Assembly: GCF_002236105.1 (NCBI RefSeq)
Contig: NZ_NIWU01000002.1
Coordinates: 806,001 to 870,000, forward strand
Source: Pseudomonas umsongensis
Lineage (GTDB): Bacteria > Pseudomonadota > Gammaproteobacteria > Pseudomonadales > Pseudomonadaceae
DNA length: 64,000 nt
Direction of reading: 5' to 3'
Position numbers and translations under genes: made by a program. Shown here one piece after another: positions 44,101-52,875 of this stretch. A model generated the notes under the pieces. That model was not told where the DNA came from, did not search any database, and saw only the letters and a program-made list of their open reading frames with translations. Position 1 is the stretch's first letter; each line of letters starts with the position of its first letter.

Positions 44101-45066
44101 GGCAAGTTTCTCGGCGAAGGACGCGACCTGGCCGAACTGACGGCGCGTTTCGCCGAAGCCAGCCAGGCTGCCCTGGCGGTACCGCAAACCGCGAAAAGCC
44201 AGCAGCCGGTCGAACCGAAAGTGTTCGCCGCCGTCGCCGAGAAAACCCAGCAGAAGATCGCCGGCCTGTCGATGACGGTCTATCCGGCGCTGGTGGAAGA
44301 GGCGGGGACGGTCAAGGAAGGACGGTTCTCGACTCCGGCCGAAGCCGAGTTCCAACATCGCCGCGCCCTGCAGCGCTTGCTGCTGCAACAACTGGCGGAA
44401 CCGGCGAAGTTCCTGCGCGGCAAGTTGCCGGGCCTGACCGAACTGGGGCTGCTGTATCGCGACATGGGCCGTGTTGATGCACTGGTCGAAGACATACTGT
44501 TGGCCAGCCTCGACAGCTGCATCCTCGACGGTGAAGACCCGCTGCCACGCGACGGTGCCGGGTTGGCGTCGTTGGCCGAACGCAAGCGCGGTACCTGGAC
44601 CGAACATGCCGAACGCGTGGCGAAACTGACTCTGGAAATCCTCAAGCACTGGCACGGCCTGCAAAAGCGCTTCAAGGGCAAGATCGACCTGGCGCAAGCC
44701 GTGGCCCTGAACGACATCAAGCAGCAGCTCAGCCACCTGGTGTATCCGGGATTTGTCCGGGAAACGCCGATGCAGTGGCTCAAGGAACTGCCACGCTACC
44801 TCAAGGCCATCGAACAGCGTTTCGAAAAAATCGGCGCCCAGGTGCAACGGGATCGGGTCTGGAGCGGCGAGTTGTCCGGCCTCTGGACGCAATACCAGAC
44901 CCGAGCCAACAAACACGCCCAGGAAGGCAAGCGCGATCCACAGCTGGAGCTGTATCGCTGGTGGCTGGAGGAATACCGGGTTTCGCTATTCGCCCAGCAG
45001 TTAGGGACGAAGGTGCCGATCTCCGACAAGCGTCTGAGCAAACAGTGGAGCCAGGTCGAGCCCTGA
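41155..45066 (+). CDS. hrpA: ATP-dependent RNA helicase HrpA (DEAH)
   Basis: 1303 residues, full HrpA size. Walker A GETGSGKTT at ~95-103, DEAH box at 192-195 (IIVDEAHERSLN), SAT motif ITSATIDLERF (~223), QRKGRCGRVEPG motif VI (~403). The HA2 and OB-like regions follow, then the long HrpA-specific C-terminal extension. In E. coli HrpA takes part in mRNA processing and in rescuing collided ribosomes. The start has no clear Shine-Dalgarno sequence, but the next in-frame ATG would remove conserved N-terminal residues. Confidence 0.95.
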   Translation: MTDESPSIDKLLKNLDHAMLADRHRLRRQLLELRKKPDEAKLAQWVARMQASCDQVLARRASLPVIRYDDSLPIAAKRDEIKKALQQHQVLIIAGETGSGKTTQLPKICLEIGRGQHGLIGHTQPRRIAARSVAARVAEELGTPLGALVGYQVRFEDQSDSNTLIKLMTDGILLAETQNDRYLERYDTIIVDEAHERSLNIDFLLGYLKTLLPRRPDLKVIITSATIDLERFSKHFDDAPIVEVSGRTFPVDTWYRPLTLEQDEEGNRVEDDLTVDQAILATLDEIAAYERSERRSPGDVLVFLPGEREIRDAADMLRKAQLKHTEILPLYARLSPAEQQRIFQSHPGRRVVLATNVAETSLTVPGIRYVIDSGTARISRYSYRAKVQRLPIEAISQASANQRKGRCGRVEPGICVRLYSEEDFLGRPEFTDPEILRTNLAAVILQMLHLRLGEITAFPFIEPPDGKAISDGFNLLQELSAVDRNSQLTPLGRQLARLPVDPRMGRMLLEAAKLGSLQEVLIVASAMSIQDPRERPPERQQAADQAHAQWKDSDSDFAGLVNLWRGFEEQRQALTASPLRNWCRKNFLNYLRLREWRDSHRQLSLICRDMQLSLNKEPADYPKLHKAVLVGLLSQIGQKTEDGDYLGARQRRFWIHPSSGIGKKRPQWLMTAELVETTKLYARMVAKIDADWIEPLAGHLIKKNHFEPHWEKKRGQVVAFEQITLFGLIVVGRRPVHYGPVDPVVSRELFIREALVRGEIQSKAKCLTANKQLLEQLDELEAKARRRDILADEETLYAFYDARLPAEIHQTATFDSWYRINSQKDPQLLIMREEDVLAREASEVTAQHYPDTLHIGDLELALSYHFEPNHPRDGVTLRVPAPLLPMLPPERLEWLVPGVIEAKCIALVRNLPKALRKNFVPVPDFVKAALQRMTFAEGSLPQALGRELLRMTGARVSDEAWSEAAQQVESHLRMNLEIVDAQGKFLGEGRDLAELTARFAEASQAALAVPQTAKSQQPVEPKVFAAVAEKTQQKIAGLSMTVYPALVEEAGTVKEGRFSTPAEAEFQHRRALQRLLLQQLAEPAKFLRGKLPGLTELGLLYRDMGRVDALVEDILLASLDSCILDGEDPLPRDGAGLASLAERKRGTWTEHAERVAKLTLEILKHWHGLQKRFKGKIDLAQAVALNDIKQQLSHLVYPGFVRETPMQWLKELPRYLKAIEQRFEKIGAQVQRDRVWSGELSGLWTQYQTRANKHAQEGKRDPQLELYRWWLEEYRVSLFAQQLGTKVPISDKRLSKQWSQVEP

Positions 45067-45074
45067 CACGAACC

Positions 45075-45177
45075 CCTGTAGGAGCGAGCATGCTCGCGAT
45101 GGACGTCAACGATTACGCGGGGTGCCTGATGCCCGCGGCGCCCTCGAGTTTTTCGCGAGCATGCTCGCTCCTACAGG
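45075..45177. repeat. REP inverted pair (GAGCATGCTCGC type)
   Basis: CCTGTAGGAGCGAGCATGCT meets AGCATGCTCGCTCCTACAGG across ~63 bp. Each arm also contains its own small palindrome, GCGAGCATGCTCGC. Placed just after hrpA. Confidence 0.88.
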
Positions 45178-45343
45178 TATCGCGTCGTACCGCCGTATTT
45201 GCAAAAGGGGCGAAAATCCAAGGTTTATGGCAAACTTCGCGACCATAAGCGCCAGTTTCACGGGCTAGAGCCTTCGGCCAGCTCGCGCGACGGATCAAGC
45301 GATGCCAGGTTTGCGTCCCCGGGACGGAAATAGACCCTTTGCG

Positions 45344-45365
45344 TATTGGTACGACTGTGCCAATA
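45344..45365. promoter_or_regulatory. 22-bp dyad upstream of the KAS III gene
   Basis: TATTGGTA-CGACTG-TGCCAATA: 8-bp arms with one mismatch and a 6-bp spacer, ending 31 bases before the ATG. Suited to a dimeric repressor of the TetR or GntR kind; the regulator is not known. Confidence 0.45.
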
Positions 45366-45396
45366 CTTTCTGCCTGAACAGATTAGAGACACGACC

Positions 45397-46518
45397 ATGC
45401 ATAACGTCGTCATCAGCGGCACCGGCCTGTACACCCCGGCCAACAGCATCTCCAACGAAGAGCTGGTGCAGTCTTTCAATGCTTATGTCGCTCAATTCAA
45501 CACCGACAACGCCCAGGCCATCGCCCGCGGCGAAGTCGAGGCGTTGACCGAATCCAGCGCAGCGTTCATCGAGAAAGCCTCCGGCATCAAAAGCCGTTTT
45601 GTCATGGACAAGGAAGGCATTCTCGACCCCCAGCGCATGGCGCCACGCTTGCCGGAGCGTTCCAACGACGAATGGTCGGTGCTTTGCCAGATGGCCATCG
45701 GCGCAGCTGAACAAGCCCTGCAACGTGCCGGCAAAAACGCCGCGGACATCGACGGCGTGATCGTCGCCTGCTCCAACCTGCAACGCGCCTACCCGGCCAT
45801 CGCCATCGAAGTCCAGGAAGCGCTGGGCATCCAGGGTTTTGGTTTCGACATGAACGTGGCCTGCTCCTCGGCCACCTTCGGCATCCAGGCCGCGGCCAAC
45901 AGCGTCCAGCTGGGCCAGGCCCGGGCGATCCTGATGGTCAACCCGGAAGTTTGCACTGGCCACCTGAACTTCCGCGATCGCGACAGCCACTTCATCTTCG
46001 GCGATGCCGCTACCGCGGTGATCATCGAGCGCGCTGACCTCGCCACCTCCAGTCACCAGTTCGACATTGTCAGCACCAAGCTGCTGACCAAGTTCTCCAA
46101 CAACATCCGCAATAACTTCGGCTTCCTCAACCGCGCCGCGGAAGAGGGCATCGGTGCCAAGGACAAACTGTTCGTGCAGGAAGGCCGCAAGGTGTTCAAG
46201 GAAGTCTGCCCGATGGTCGCCGAGCTGATCGCTGCGCACCTGGAAGAGAATCAGCTCAATGTCAATGACGTGAAGCGTTTCTGGCTGCACCAGGCCAACC
46301 TCAGCATGAATCACCTGATCGTCAGGAAGCTGCTGGGCCGTGAAGCCACCGAGCAGGAAGCGCCGGTGATTCTCGATACCTATGCCAACACCAGTTCGGC
46401 AGGTTCGGTGATTGCGTTCCACAAGCACCAGGATGATCTGGCCGCGGGCTCGCTGGCGGTGCTCAGCTCGTTCGGCGCTGGTTACTCGATCGGTAGCGTG
46501 TTGCTGCGCAAACGCTGA
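45397..46518 (+). CDS. Beta-ketoacyl-ACP synthase III, PA3286-like
   Basis: 373 residues, FabH-type condensing enzyme. The catalytic triad is intact: Cys156 (NVACSSATFG), His298 (WLHQANLSMN) and Asn331 (TYANTSSAGS). It is longer than classic FabH (~320). From memory it closely resembles P. aeruginosa PA3286, which channels octanoyl-CoA from beta-oxidation into fatty acid synthesis. If so, this is a shunt enzyme rather than the main initiator. Start chosen by the family N-terminus MHNVVISGTG. Monocistronic. Confidence 0.88.
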   Translation: MHNVVISGTGLYTPANSISNEELVQSFNAYVAQFNTDNAQAIARGEVEALTESSAAFIEKASGIKSRFVMDKEGILDPQRMAPRLPERSNDEWSVLCQMAIGAAEQALQRAGKNAADIDGVIVACSNLQRAYPAIAIEVQEALGIQGFGFDMNVACSSATFGIQAAANSVQLGQARAILMVNPEVCTGHLNFRDRDSHFIFGDAATAVIIERADLATSSHQFDIVSTKLLTKFSNNIRNNFGFLNRAAEEGIGAKDKLFVQEGRKVFKEVCPMVAELIAAHLEENQLNVNDVKRFWLHQANLSMNHLIVRKLLGREATEQEAPVILDTYANTSSAGSVIAFHKHQDDLAAGSLAVLSSFGAGYSIGSVLLRKR

Positions 46519-46535
46519 GTTTTTCGCCGTAGCTG

Positions 46536-46638
46536 AAAAGATCGCAGCCTGCGGCAGCTCATTACATGGATCGATGTTCAATCGCGATATTGCGTTGAAC
46601 CCGATCGCGTAGGAGCTGCCGCAGGCTGCGATCTTTTT
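46536..46638. repeat. REP inverted pair
   Basis: AAAAGATCGCAGCCTGCGGC arm and its complement separated by ~45 bp, just after the KAS III stop codon. Confidence 0.88.
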
Positions 46639-46653
46639 TTACGCCAATAGAAA

Positions 46654-46710
46654 CAGCCCGGCGTTGACCTATCGGAGGATGATGGGGACCGATAGATCAA
46701 CGCCAGGCTG
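46654..46710 (-). terminator. Long hairpin at the 3' end of the porin transcript
   Basis: Two 22-bp arms (CAGCCCGGCGTTGACCTATC... and its complement) with 13 bases between. On the plus strand two positions are C-A mismatches; on the minus strand they become G-U pairs, so the stem is complete only in minus-strand RNA. It lies 44 bases past the porin stop. There is no strong T-run. Confidence 0.6.
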
Positions 46711-46754
46711 CAAGAGTGGCTCAGGCATCCGTGCCGGAGTCGTGTAGCGGGAAA

Positions 46755-48074
46755 TCAGAACTTCGCTTCGGCATCCAGTTGCAGGGTGTTGATGTCGGAG
46801 TCCTTCAGGTTGACGCTGGCGTTGGTGTAGTCGGAGTTCGCCATGAAATACGTCGCGCCCAGGGTGAAGTTCTTGTCGAGCTCGTAGCTGACTTTCAGCT
46901 TGCTGCCACGCGAACCGGTGAAGCCGTTGGCAAAGTCAGAGTCGGTGAAGGCACCCACCACAGCGTTTTGCTGCACGTCGCGGTAGTTGTAGTCCAGGCC
47001 GAAGCCGTAGACCTTGGTCTTGACGCCGGCCAGCCAACCGGTGTCCTTGTCGTTGCTGGCTTCGGCGTTGTGCACGTACTGGCCGTACAGCGACAGCGGC
47101 ATTGGCAGGCCGCCGATGTCGATCTGGCTGAACCCTTCCCACAGGCGGAACTGCTCGCCCGGGGTGTTACCGTTGACGGCCAGTGCGCAAGGCGAGGTGC
47201 TGGCGGTGCAGGCGCTGTCTTCGTCGTTGTCGTAGTTGTAGAGGCTGCCGCCCACGGTCATTTTCAGGTTGTCGGTGATGGCGAAACGCGCACCCAATTG
47301 ACCAGCGTACAGGCGCAGGTCGTGCTTGAACTGCACCCCTTCGCCGTCGACGTTGTCCTTGAGAGTGTAGTGACCGGCGCTGCCGAACAGTTCGGTATTG
47401 CCCAGCGGGTATTTGTAGGTCAGGGCCAGGCCTTCAGGGTTGATGTCGCTGTCCCAGATGATGTCGCCCATGCTGACCCACGGCTGCAGCATCTTGCCAC
47501 CGATCACGTGCAGGTTCTTGATGGCGTCGGGGTGGTAGTCGACATAACCCAGGTCCAGCCAGATCTGCTTCTTGTCGAAGTAGTTGTTCAGGTCCTGGTT
47601 GGTGGAGCGAGCGTCGTCGCTGCTGCCGGTGGCAATACGAATGCCGGTGTCCACTTGCGGGTTGATTTCGCTGAACGCACCCAGGCGGGCACGAATGCGT
47701 TGGCGATCCTGGTCTTTGTTGTTGGAAACGCCATCGTTGTGGACGTTTTCCTGACGGAAACGCACGTCGCCCTTGAATTGGGTCTTGGCCGCCCACGCCA
47801 GTTTCTGGTCGAAGGTGCTCAGCTCATTGGTTTTCTTCGCGGTTGCCGCGATCTGCTCGTTGGTCTCTTGCTGGGCCTGACGAGCGATTTGCTGGTCTTT
47901 CTGGTCCCGTGCCAGCTCGGCTTGCAGTCCGCTGTACTGGGCGTTGGTAATCGAGCCATTCGCCTTGAGCATGTCGAGCAGTTTGGCGTCGACTGCAGCG
48001 CTGGCAGGAACACTGATGGCCAGCAACAGGCCGCCACACAAGGCCGCCGCAGTTTTCGTGGAAGCAAGACGCAT
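46755..48074 (-). CDS. Putative outer membrane porin (Porin_5 type)
   Basis: 439 residues. Signal peptide of ~26 residues (ALCGGLLLAISVPASA). Residues ~30-85 are a Gln-rich helical, probably coiled-coil, segment. The rest is a beta-barrel with alternating hydrophobic strands (FKGDVRFRQENVH, then many YxFxY-like strands) and a terminal Phe (LDAEAKF), the usual sorting signal. One Cys pair (~290-300, DSACTASTSPCAL) may form a loop disulfide. Substrate unknown. Monocistronic. Confidence 0.83.
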   Translation of the reverse strand: MRLASTKTAAALCGGLLLAISVPASAAVDAKLLDMLKANGSITNAQYSGLQAELARDQKDQQIARQAQQETNEQIAATAKKTNELSTFDQKLAWAAKTQFKGDVRFRQENVHNDGVSNNKDQDRQRIRARLGAFSEINPQVDTGIRIATGSSDDARSTNQDLNNYFDKKQIWLDLGYVDYHPDAIKNLHVIGGKMLQPWVSMGDIIWDSDINPEGLALTYKYPLGNTELFGSAGHYTLKDNVDGEGVQFKHDLRLYAGQLGARFAITDNLKMTVGGSLYNYDNDEDSACTASTSPCALAVNGNTPGEQFRLWEGFSQIDIGGLPMPLSLYGQYVHNAEASNDKDTGWLAGVKTKVYGFGLDYNYRDVQQNAVVGAFTDSDFANGFTGSRGSKLKVSYELDKNFTLGATYFMANSDYTNASVNLKDSDINTLQLDAEAKF

Positions 48075-48356
48075 ATCAATCTCCGAAGATGAGAGTGGAT
48101 GGCTGGACCATCCTGGGCACAACCGACCATGGGGTGGACGGAAAACAGTGGCCGGATATAACCCGGCGCTCTAAAAACAGGCGCCAGTATCGCGATGGTT
48201 TATGACAGTGCAGTGGCAGAGTGATGGCATGTCTGTGACGGTGCCCAGTCGTTGCAAACGATTGATCCAGAGCGCTGTCGTCGAATTGCCCGTGTGCAAT
48301 GCACAGCGATAGGCGATACTCGCCAAGCTTTCACGCCATGAAGAGTGAGGACGGTG

Positions 48357-49481
48357 ATGCCGTTGCAACGCCTGCAAAACCTGTCGGAAATCGACCCGCA
48401 AACCTGGGATGCGCTGGTACCCGAGAACCAGCCATTTCTGCGGCACGGGTTTCTCGGCGCGCTGGAAGACAGTGGCAGTGTCGGGCCTCATTCCGGCTGG
48501 CAGCCCGAGCATTTGCTGCACGTTGAAGGCGAACGACTGATCGCTGCGTTGCCCAGTTACCGCAAATGGCATTCCTACGGCGAGTACGTGTTCGATCACG
48601 CCTGGGCCGATGCCTGCGAACGCGCCGGCATCGATTACTACCCCAAGCTTTTGACCGCCGTGCCGTTCAGCCCGGTTAGCGGGCCACGCCTGCTGGCGGC
48701 CAGGGTCGAAGATGGTTTCGAATTGCTCAAGAGCCTGCCGGGCTACCTGGAGATCGAACAGCTCTCCAGTGCCCATATCAACTTCACCGACCCGTTCACC
48801 GACGCCGCACTGGCCGAACAACCTGGCTGGCTGCAACGCATCGGTTGCCAGTACCACTGGCAGAACCGTGGCTATCGAGACTTTCAGGATTTTCTCGACG
48901 CCCTGAGTTCGCGCAAGCGCAAGCAGATGCGCAAGGAACGCGAGCAAGTCGCCGGACAAGGGATTGAATTCGAATGGCTCGAAGGTCGGCAACTGACCGA
49001 GGCACAGTGGGATTTTGTCTATGCCTGCTACGCCAACACTTACGCGGTTCGCCGGCAACGACCTTACCTGACGCGGGAATTTTTCAGCCTGCTGGCCGAG
49101 CGCATGCCGCAGGCGATACGAGTCGTTTTGGCCAAACAGGGCTCACGCCCGGTGGCGATGGCCTTCAGCTTGGTTGGTGGCGACAGTTTCTATGGTCGTT
49201 ACTGGGGCTGCCTGGCGGAGTTCGACCGCCTGCATTTCGAGACCTGTTTCTACCAGGGCATGGACTACGCGATTGCCAACGGCTACCAGCGTTTCGATGC
49301 CGGCGCCCAGGGCGAACACAAGTTGATTCGCGGTTTCGAACCGGTCATCACGCACTCCTGGCATTACTTGCGTCATCCCGGCCTGAAAGCGGCCGTGAAG
49401 GATTTTTTGCAGCAAGAGCGGATCGGGGTGTTGGCATACGCGGATGAGGCGAAGACCGCCTTGCCTTACCGGCAAGGCTGA
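48357..49481 (+). CDS. GNAT/FemAB-like acyltransferase (COG3146 family)
   Basis: 374 residues of the DUF482 group, related to peptidoglycan-bridge aminoacyltransferases. LPSYRKWHSYGEYVFDHAWADA (~62-83), HINFTDP (~143), SSRKRKQMRKEREQV (~183-197) and FDAGAQGEHKLIRGFEPV (~309-326) are conserved-looking signature regions. The ATG at 48357 has GAGG upstream; a GTG four codons earlier is in frame. Exact substrate is unknown. Convergent with aqpZ. Confidence 0.8.
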   Translation: MPLQRLQNLSEIDPQTWDALVPENQPFLRHGFLGALEDSGSVGPHSGWQPEHLLHVEGERLIAALPSYRKWHSYGEYVFDHAWADACERAGIDYYPKLLTAVPFSPVSGPRLLAARVEDGFELLKSLPGYLEIEQLSSAHINFTDPFTDAALAEQPGWLQRIGCQYHWQNRGYRDFQDFLDALSSRKRKQMRKEREQVAGQGIEFEWLEGRQLTEAQWDFVYACYANTYAVRRQRPYLTREFFSLLAERMPQAIRVVLAKQGSRPVAMAFSLVGGDSFYGRYWGCLAEFDRLHFETCFYQGMDYAIANGYQRFDAGAQGEHKLIRGFEPVITHSWHYLRHPGLKAAVKDFLQQERIGVLAYADEAKTALPYRQG

Positions 49482-49499
49482 TCTTCGCAGTGCCTCCGC

Positions 49500-50198
49500 T
49501 CAGAGTTGTTCCTTGCCCAACCAGCGATAGAGCACACCGCCGACGACCGCGCCGAGCAGCGGCGCGACCCAGAACATCCACAATTGCTGAATCGCCCAGC
49601 CGCCAACGATGAGTGCCGGGCCGGTGCTGCGTGCCGGGTTGACCGAAGTGTTGGTGACCGGGATCGAGATCAGGTGGATCAGGGTCAACGCCAGGCCAAT
49701 GGCAATCGGCGCAAGCCCCGCCGGCGCACGATTGTCGGTGGCGCCGAGAATGATCAGGATGAACATGGCGGTCATCACCAACTCACACACAAACCCCGCC
49801 GCCATCGAGTAGCCGCCAGGGGAATGTTCGCCGAAGCCGTTGGACGCCAGGCCCCCCGCCAGTTCGAACCCGGGCTTGCCACTGGCGATGAAGTACAACA
49901 GGGCGGCCGCAATCACCGCGCCAATCACTTGGGCAATGATATACGCTGGCAGCTCCTTGGCCGGGAAGCGTCCGCCGACCACCAGTCCCAGCGACACCGC
50001 CGGATTCAGATGACAACCGGAAATGTGGCCAATGGCAAATGCCATGGTTAGCACCGTCAGGCCAAACGCCAGGGATACCCCCAGCAAACCGATCCCGACA
50101 TCCGGGAACGCAGCGGCCAGTACCGCACTGCCACACCCGCCCAACACCAGCCAGAAGGTACCTACCAATTCTGTAGCGGAACGTTTGAACAGAGACAT
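49500..50198 (-). CDS. aqpZ: Aquaporin Z
   Basis: 232 residues, six membrane segments plus two half-helices with the NPA motifs: HLNPAVSLG (~63) and SVNPARSTG (~184). Residues near the second NPA ([10 protein letters not shown]) and the narrow-filter Arg after it fit a water-selective AqpZ rather than a glycerol channel. A long in-frame extension upstream runs through a terminator and is not real coding sequence. Confidence 0.93.
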   Translation of the reverse strand: MSLFKRSATELVGTFWLVLGGCGSAVLAAAFPDVGIGLLGVSLAFGLTVLTMAFAIGHISGCHLNPAVSLGLVVGGRFPAKELPAYIIAQVIGAVIAAALLYFIASGKPGFELAGGLASNGFGEHSPGGYSMAAGFVCELVMTAMFILIILGATDNRAPAGLAPIAIGLALTLIHLISIPVTNTSVNPARSTGPALIVGGWAIQQLWMFWVAPLLGAVVGGVLYRWLGKEQL

Positions 50199-50312
50199 GA
50201 GAGAGTGTCCTTTCGAGAGTTTGCTGCTTTGTGCATCCAGCAGATGGACTGCAGAACCACCTCCAGAACCTTGGATCAGTACAGCACCGTTTTTATAAAG
50301 TTCCAGTGGGCA

Positions 50313-50358
50313 TAAAAAAACGCCAACGCCCGTTGCACGGGCGTGGCGGCTTTTTTTG
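50313..50358 (-). terminator. Rho-independent terminator of the ABC transporter gene
   Basis: AAAAAAACGCC-AACGCCCG-TTGCA-CGGGCGT-GGCGGCTTTTTTT: a long GC stem with A/T tracts on both sides. It lies after the ABC transporter stop codon and before aqpZ, both on the minus strand. Confidence 0.9.
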
Positions 50359-50392
50359 CTGCATTTGTAGGCGCAAGTTAGCTCCTGCAGAC

Positions 50393-52225
50393 CTAGTCGA
50401 TCCCCACAAACCCTCCGGTCTGGTGCTGCCACAACCGCGCATACAAACCGCCGTGGGCCAGCAGTTCAGCGTGAGTGCCGGTTTCGGCAATCCGGCCATT
50501 CTCCAGCACTACCAGCCGGTCCATTCGGGCGATGGTCGAGAGTCGGTGGGCGATGGCGATCACGGTCTTGCCCTGCATCAGGGTTTCCAGGCTTTCCTGG
50601 ATGGCCGCCTCGACCTCCGAATCCAGGGCCGAGGTAGCCTCGTCCATGATCAGGATCGGCGCGTCCTTGAGCAGGACGCGGGCGATGGCAATGCGCTGGC
50701 GCTGGCCGCCGGAAAGCTTCACCCCGCGTTCCCCGACATGGGCATCGAAACCGCTGCGGCCTTCAGCGTCGGACAACAGCGGGATGAACCCGTCGGCCCG
50801 GGCCTTGTGCACCGCTTCCCAGAGTTCGGCATCGGTGGCGTCGGGTTTGCCATACAACAAATTATCGCGGATCGAGCGATGCAGCAGCGAGGTGTCCTGG
50901 GTAATCATGCCAATGCGTTCGCGCAGGCTTTCCTGGCTGACGTCGGCGATGTTCTGGCCGTCGATGAGAATGCGCCCGCCTTCCACGTCATACAGGCGCA
51001 GCAGCAGATTGACCAGGGTCGACTTGCCCGCACCGGACGGACCGATCAGGCCAATCTTCTCCCCGGGTTTGATCGTCAGGTTGAGCCCGCCGATGATCCC
51101 GCTCTGTTTGCCGTAGTGGAAATCCACATTTTCGAAACGTACTTCGCCACGGGCGACCGCAAGGGGTTTGGCCTGGTCGCGGTCAGTCACGCTGACCGGC
51201 TGCGAAATGCTCTGCAAGCCATCCTGGACCATGCCGATGTTTTCGAAGATGCCGGTAACCACCCACATGATCCAGCCGGACATGTTGACGATGCGGATCA
51301 CCAGCCCGGTCGCGAGTGCAATGGCGCCCACGGTGATCAGCGACTGCGTCCACAGCCACAGGGCCAGGCCGGTGGTGCTGACGATCAACAGGCCGTTCAT
51401 GCTGGTGATGACCACGTCCATGCTGGTGACGACACGGCCGGCCAGCTGGGCTTTTTCGGTTTGCTCCTTGATCGCTTCGCGGGCGTACTGTTGCTCGAAG
51501 TTGGTGTGTGCAAACAGCTTCAGGGTGGTGATGTTGGTGTAGCCGTCGACGATCCGCCCCATGAGTTTGGAGCGCGCATCGGAGGCCACCACCGAGCGAT
51601 CCTTGACCCGTGGCACGAAGTAGTAGAGCGCGCTGATGAAGGCGATGATCCAGGTCAGCAGCGGGATCATCAGGCGCCAGTCGGCTTCGGCGAACAGCAC
51701 CAGCGAGCTGATGGCGTAGATCAGCACATGCCACAGCGCATCCACCGCCTGCACCGCGGAATCGCGCAGGGAGTTGCCGGTTTGCATGATGCGCTGGGCG
51801 ATGCGCCCGGCGAAGTCGTTCTGGAAAAAATTCAGGCTCTGCTTGAGCACGTAGCTGTGGTTCTGCCAGCGAATCAGGCTGGTCATGCTGGGGCTGAGGG
51901 TCTGGTGCACCAGCAGGTCATGCAGGCCGACGAATACCGGGCGCAAAACCAGTGCTACCACCACCATCCAGGTCAGTTCGAGGCTGTGTTGCTTGAAAAA
52001 ATCCGCGTTGGGCGTGCCCTGGGCCAGGTCGATGATGCGGCTCAGGTAGCTGAACAGCGCCACTTCGATCAGTGCACCGATCAGGCCGACGATAAGCAGG
52101 GCGGCAAAACTGGGCCAGACCTGCTTGAGGTAGTAAGTATAGAAAGGCAGGACCCGATCCGGCGGTGCGGCTGTCGGGGCATCGCGGAAGACGTCGATCA
52201 GTTTTTCGAAACGGCGATAAAGCAT
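50393..52225 (-). CDS. ABC exporter, fused permease and ATPase
   Basis: 610 residues. The N-terminal six-helix exporter domain (~35-330) is followed by the ATPase: Walker [13 protein letters not shown] (~400), signature [13 protein letters not shown] (~507), Walker [15 protein letters not shown] (~527), then the H-loop [10 protein letters not shown] half-transporter that works as a dimer, of the MsbA/multidrug type. Substrate unknown. The true MsbA is usually next to lpxK, which is absent here, so this is another exporter. Confidence 0.9.
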   Translation of the reverse strand: MLYRRFEKLIDVFRDAPTAAPPDRVLPFYTYYLKQVWPSFAALLIVGLIGALIEVALFSYLSRIIDLAQGTPNADFFKQHSLELTWMVVVALVLRPVFVGLHDLLVHQTLSPSMTSLIRWQNHSYVLKQSLNFFQNDFAGRIAQRIMQTGNSLRDSAVQAVDALWHVLIYAISSLVLFAEADWRLMIPLLTWIIAFISALYYFVPRVKDRSVVASDARSKLMGRIVDGYTNITTLKLFAHTNFEQQYAREAIKEQTEKAQLAGRVVTSMDVVITSMNGLLIVSTTGLALWLWTQSLITVGAIALATGLVIRIVNMSGWIMWVVTGIFENIGMVQDGLQSISQPVSVTDRDQAKPLAVARGEVRFENVDFHYGKQSGIIGGLNLTIKPGEKIGLIGPSGAGKSTLVNLLLRLYDVEGGRILIDGQNIADVSQESLRERIGMITQDTSLLHRSIRDNLLYGKPDATDAELWEAVHKARADGFIPLLSDAEGRSGFDAHVGERGVKLSGGQRQRIAIARVLLKDAPILIMDEATSALDSEVEAAIQESLETLMQGKTVIAIAHRLSTIARMDRLVVLENGRIAETGTHAELLAHGGLYARLWQHQTGGFVGID

Positions 52226-52317
52226 CGGTTATTCACCCGCGAACGGGCTCTCCTTCAACGGTTTGAGCGTTGCCGGCAACACCGGCAACGGCCCGGACAT
52301 CCTTGTCCAGCTTAGTC

Positions 52318-52875
52318 TTAGTCGATGCGCTTGGCCGACTTGATGAACACCGGGTCGGCGGGCACATCCTTCATGCCATTGCGCACGGTAGTGGGCGAAT
52401 TGACGATGATGTCCACCACGTCCATACCTTTGACCACTTTGCCGAACACCGCGTAGCCATCACCCTGGTCGAGGAAATCGTTGTCCTTGACGTTGATGAA
52501 GAACTGGCTGGTCGCCGAGTCAGGGACCGAAGTACGTGCCATGGACAAGGTGCCACGAACGTTGACCAGGCCGTTCTTGTGCTCGTTCTTGATCGGCGCC
52601 TTGGTTTCCTTTTGCTGCATTTGCTGGGTGAAGCCGCCGCCCTGGACCATGAAACCCGGGATCACGCGGTGGAAGATCGTGTTGTTGTAGAAGCCGCTGT
52701 CCACGTACTCAAGGAAGTTCTTGGTACTGATCGGGGCCTTGACCGGGTCCAGTTCGATTTCGATCTGGCCGTTGGTGGTTTCCAGAAGAACGTGCGGCGC
52801 CTTGGCAGGCGTTGCCGCCATCAGGTTGGCGGCAAACAGTACGGAGCCAGCGGCGAGGGCGATTTTTTTCAGCAT
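52318..52875 (-). CDS. ppiA: Periplasmic cyclophilin-type peptidyl-prolyl isomerase
   Basis: 185 residues. Signal peptide of ~21 residues ([17 protein letters not shown]). The cyclophilin core shows [15 protein letters not shown] (~68-82, catalytic Arg and Phe), [21 protein letters not shown] (~112-132) and [12 protein letters not shown]. It speeds Pro isomerisation during protein folding in the periplasm. Its start overlaps the end of the upstream hydrolase gene by seven bases. Confidence 0.92.
   Translation of the reverse strand: MLKKIALAAGSVLFAANLMAATPAKAPHVLLETTNGQIEIELDPVKAPISTKNFLEYVDSGFYNNTIFHRVIPGFMVQGGGFTQQMQQKETKAPIKNEHKNGLVNVRGTLSMARTSVPDSATSQFFINVKDNDFLDQGDGYAVFGKVVKGMDVVDIIVNSPTTVRNGMKDVPADPVFIKSAKRID

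Larger units (their letters stand above)
45067..45396. other. Gene-free interval between hrpA and the KAS III gene
   Basis: 330 bases without a credible gene. It holds the REP pair at 45075-45177 and the dyad at 45344-45365. The rest should include the promoter of the KAS III gene; no confident -35/-10 pair is assigned. Confidence 0.6.

Noticed and set aside
41131..44916. Open frames of ~500 and ~595 codons on the minus strand opposite hrpA
   Set aside because: Antisense shadows of HrpA, whose motifs are complete. The antisense translations are rich in His, Gln and Arg and match no family.
50231..52315. Open frame of 694 codons on the plus strand opposite the ABC exporter
   Set aside because: Antisense shadow that even runs through the terminator at 50313-50358; the ABC protein on the minus strand has all ATPase motifs.
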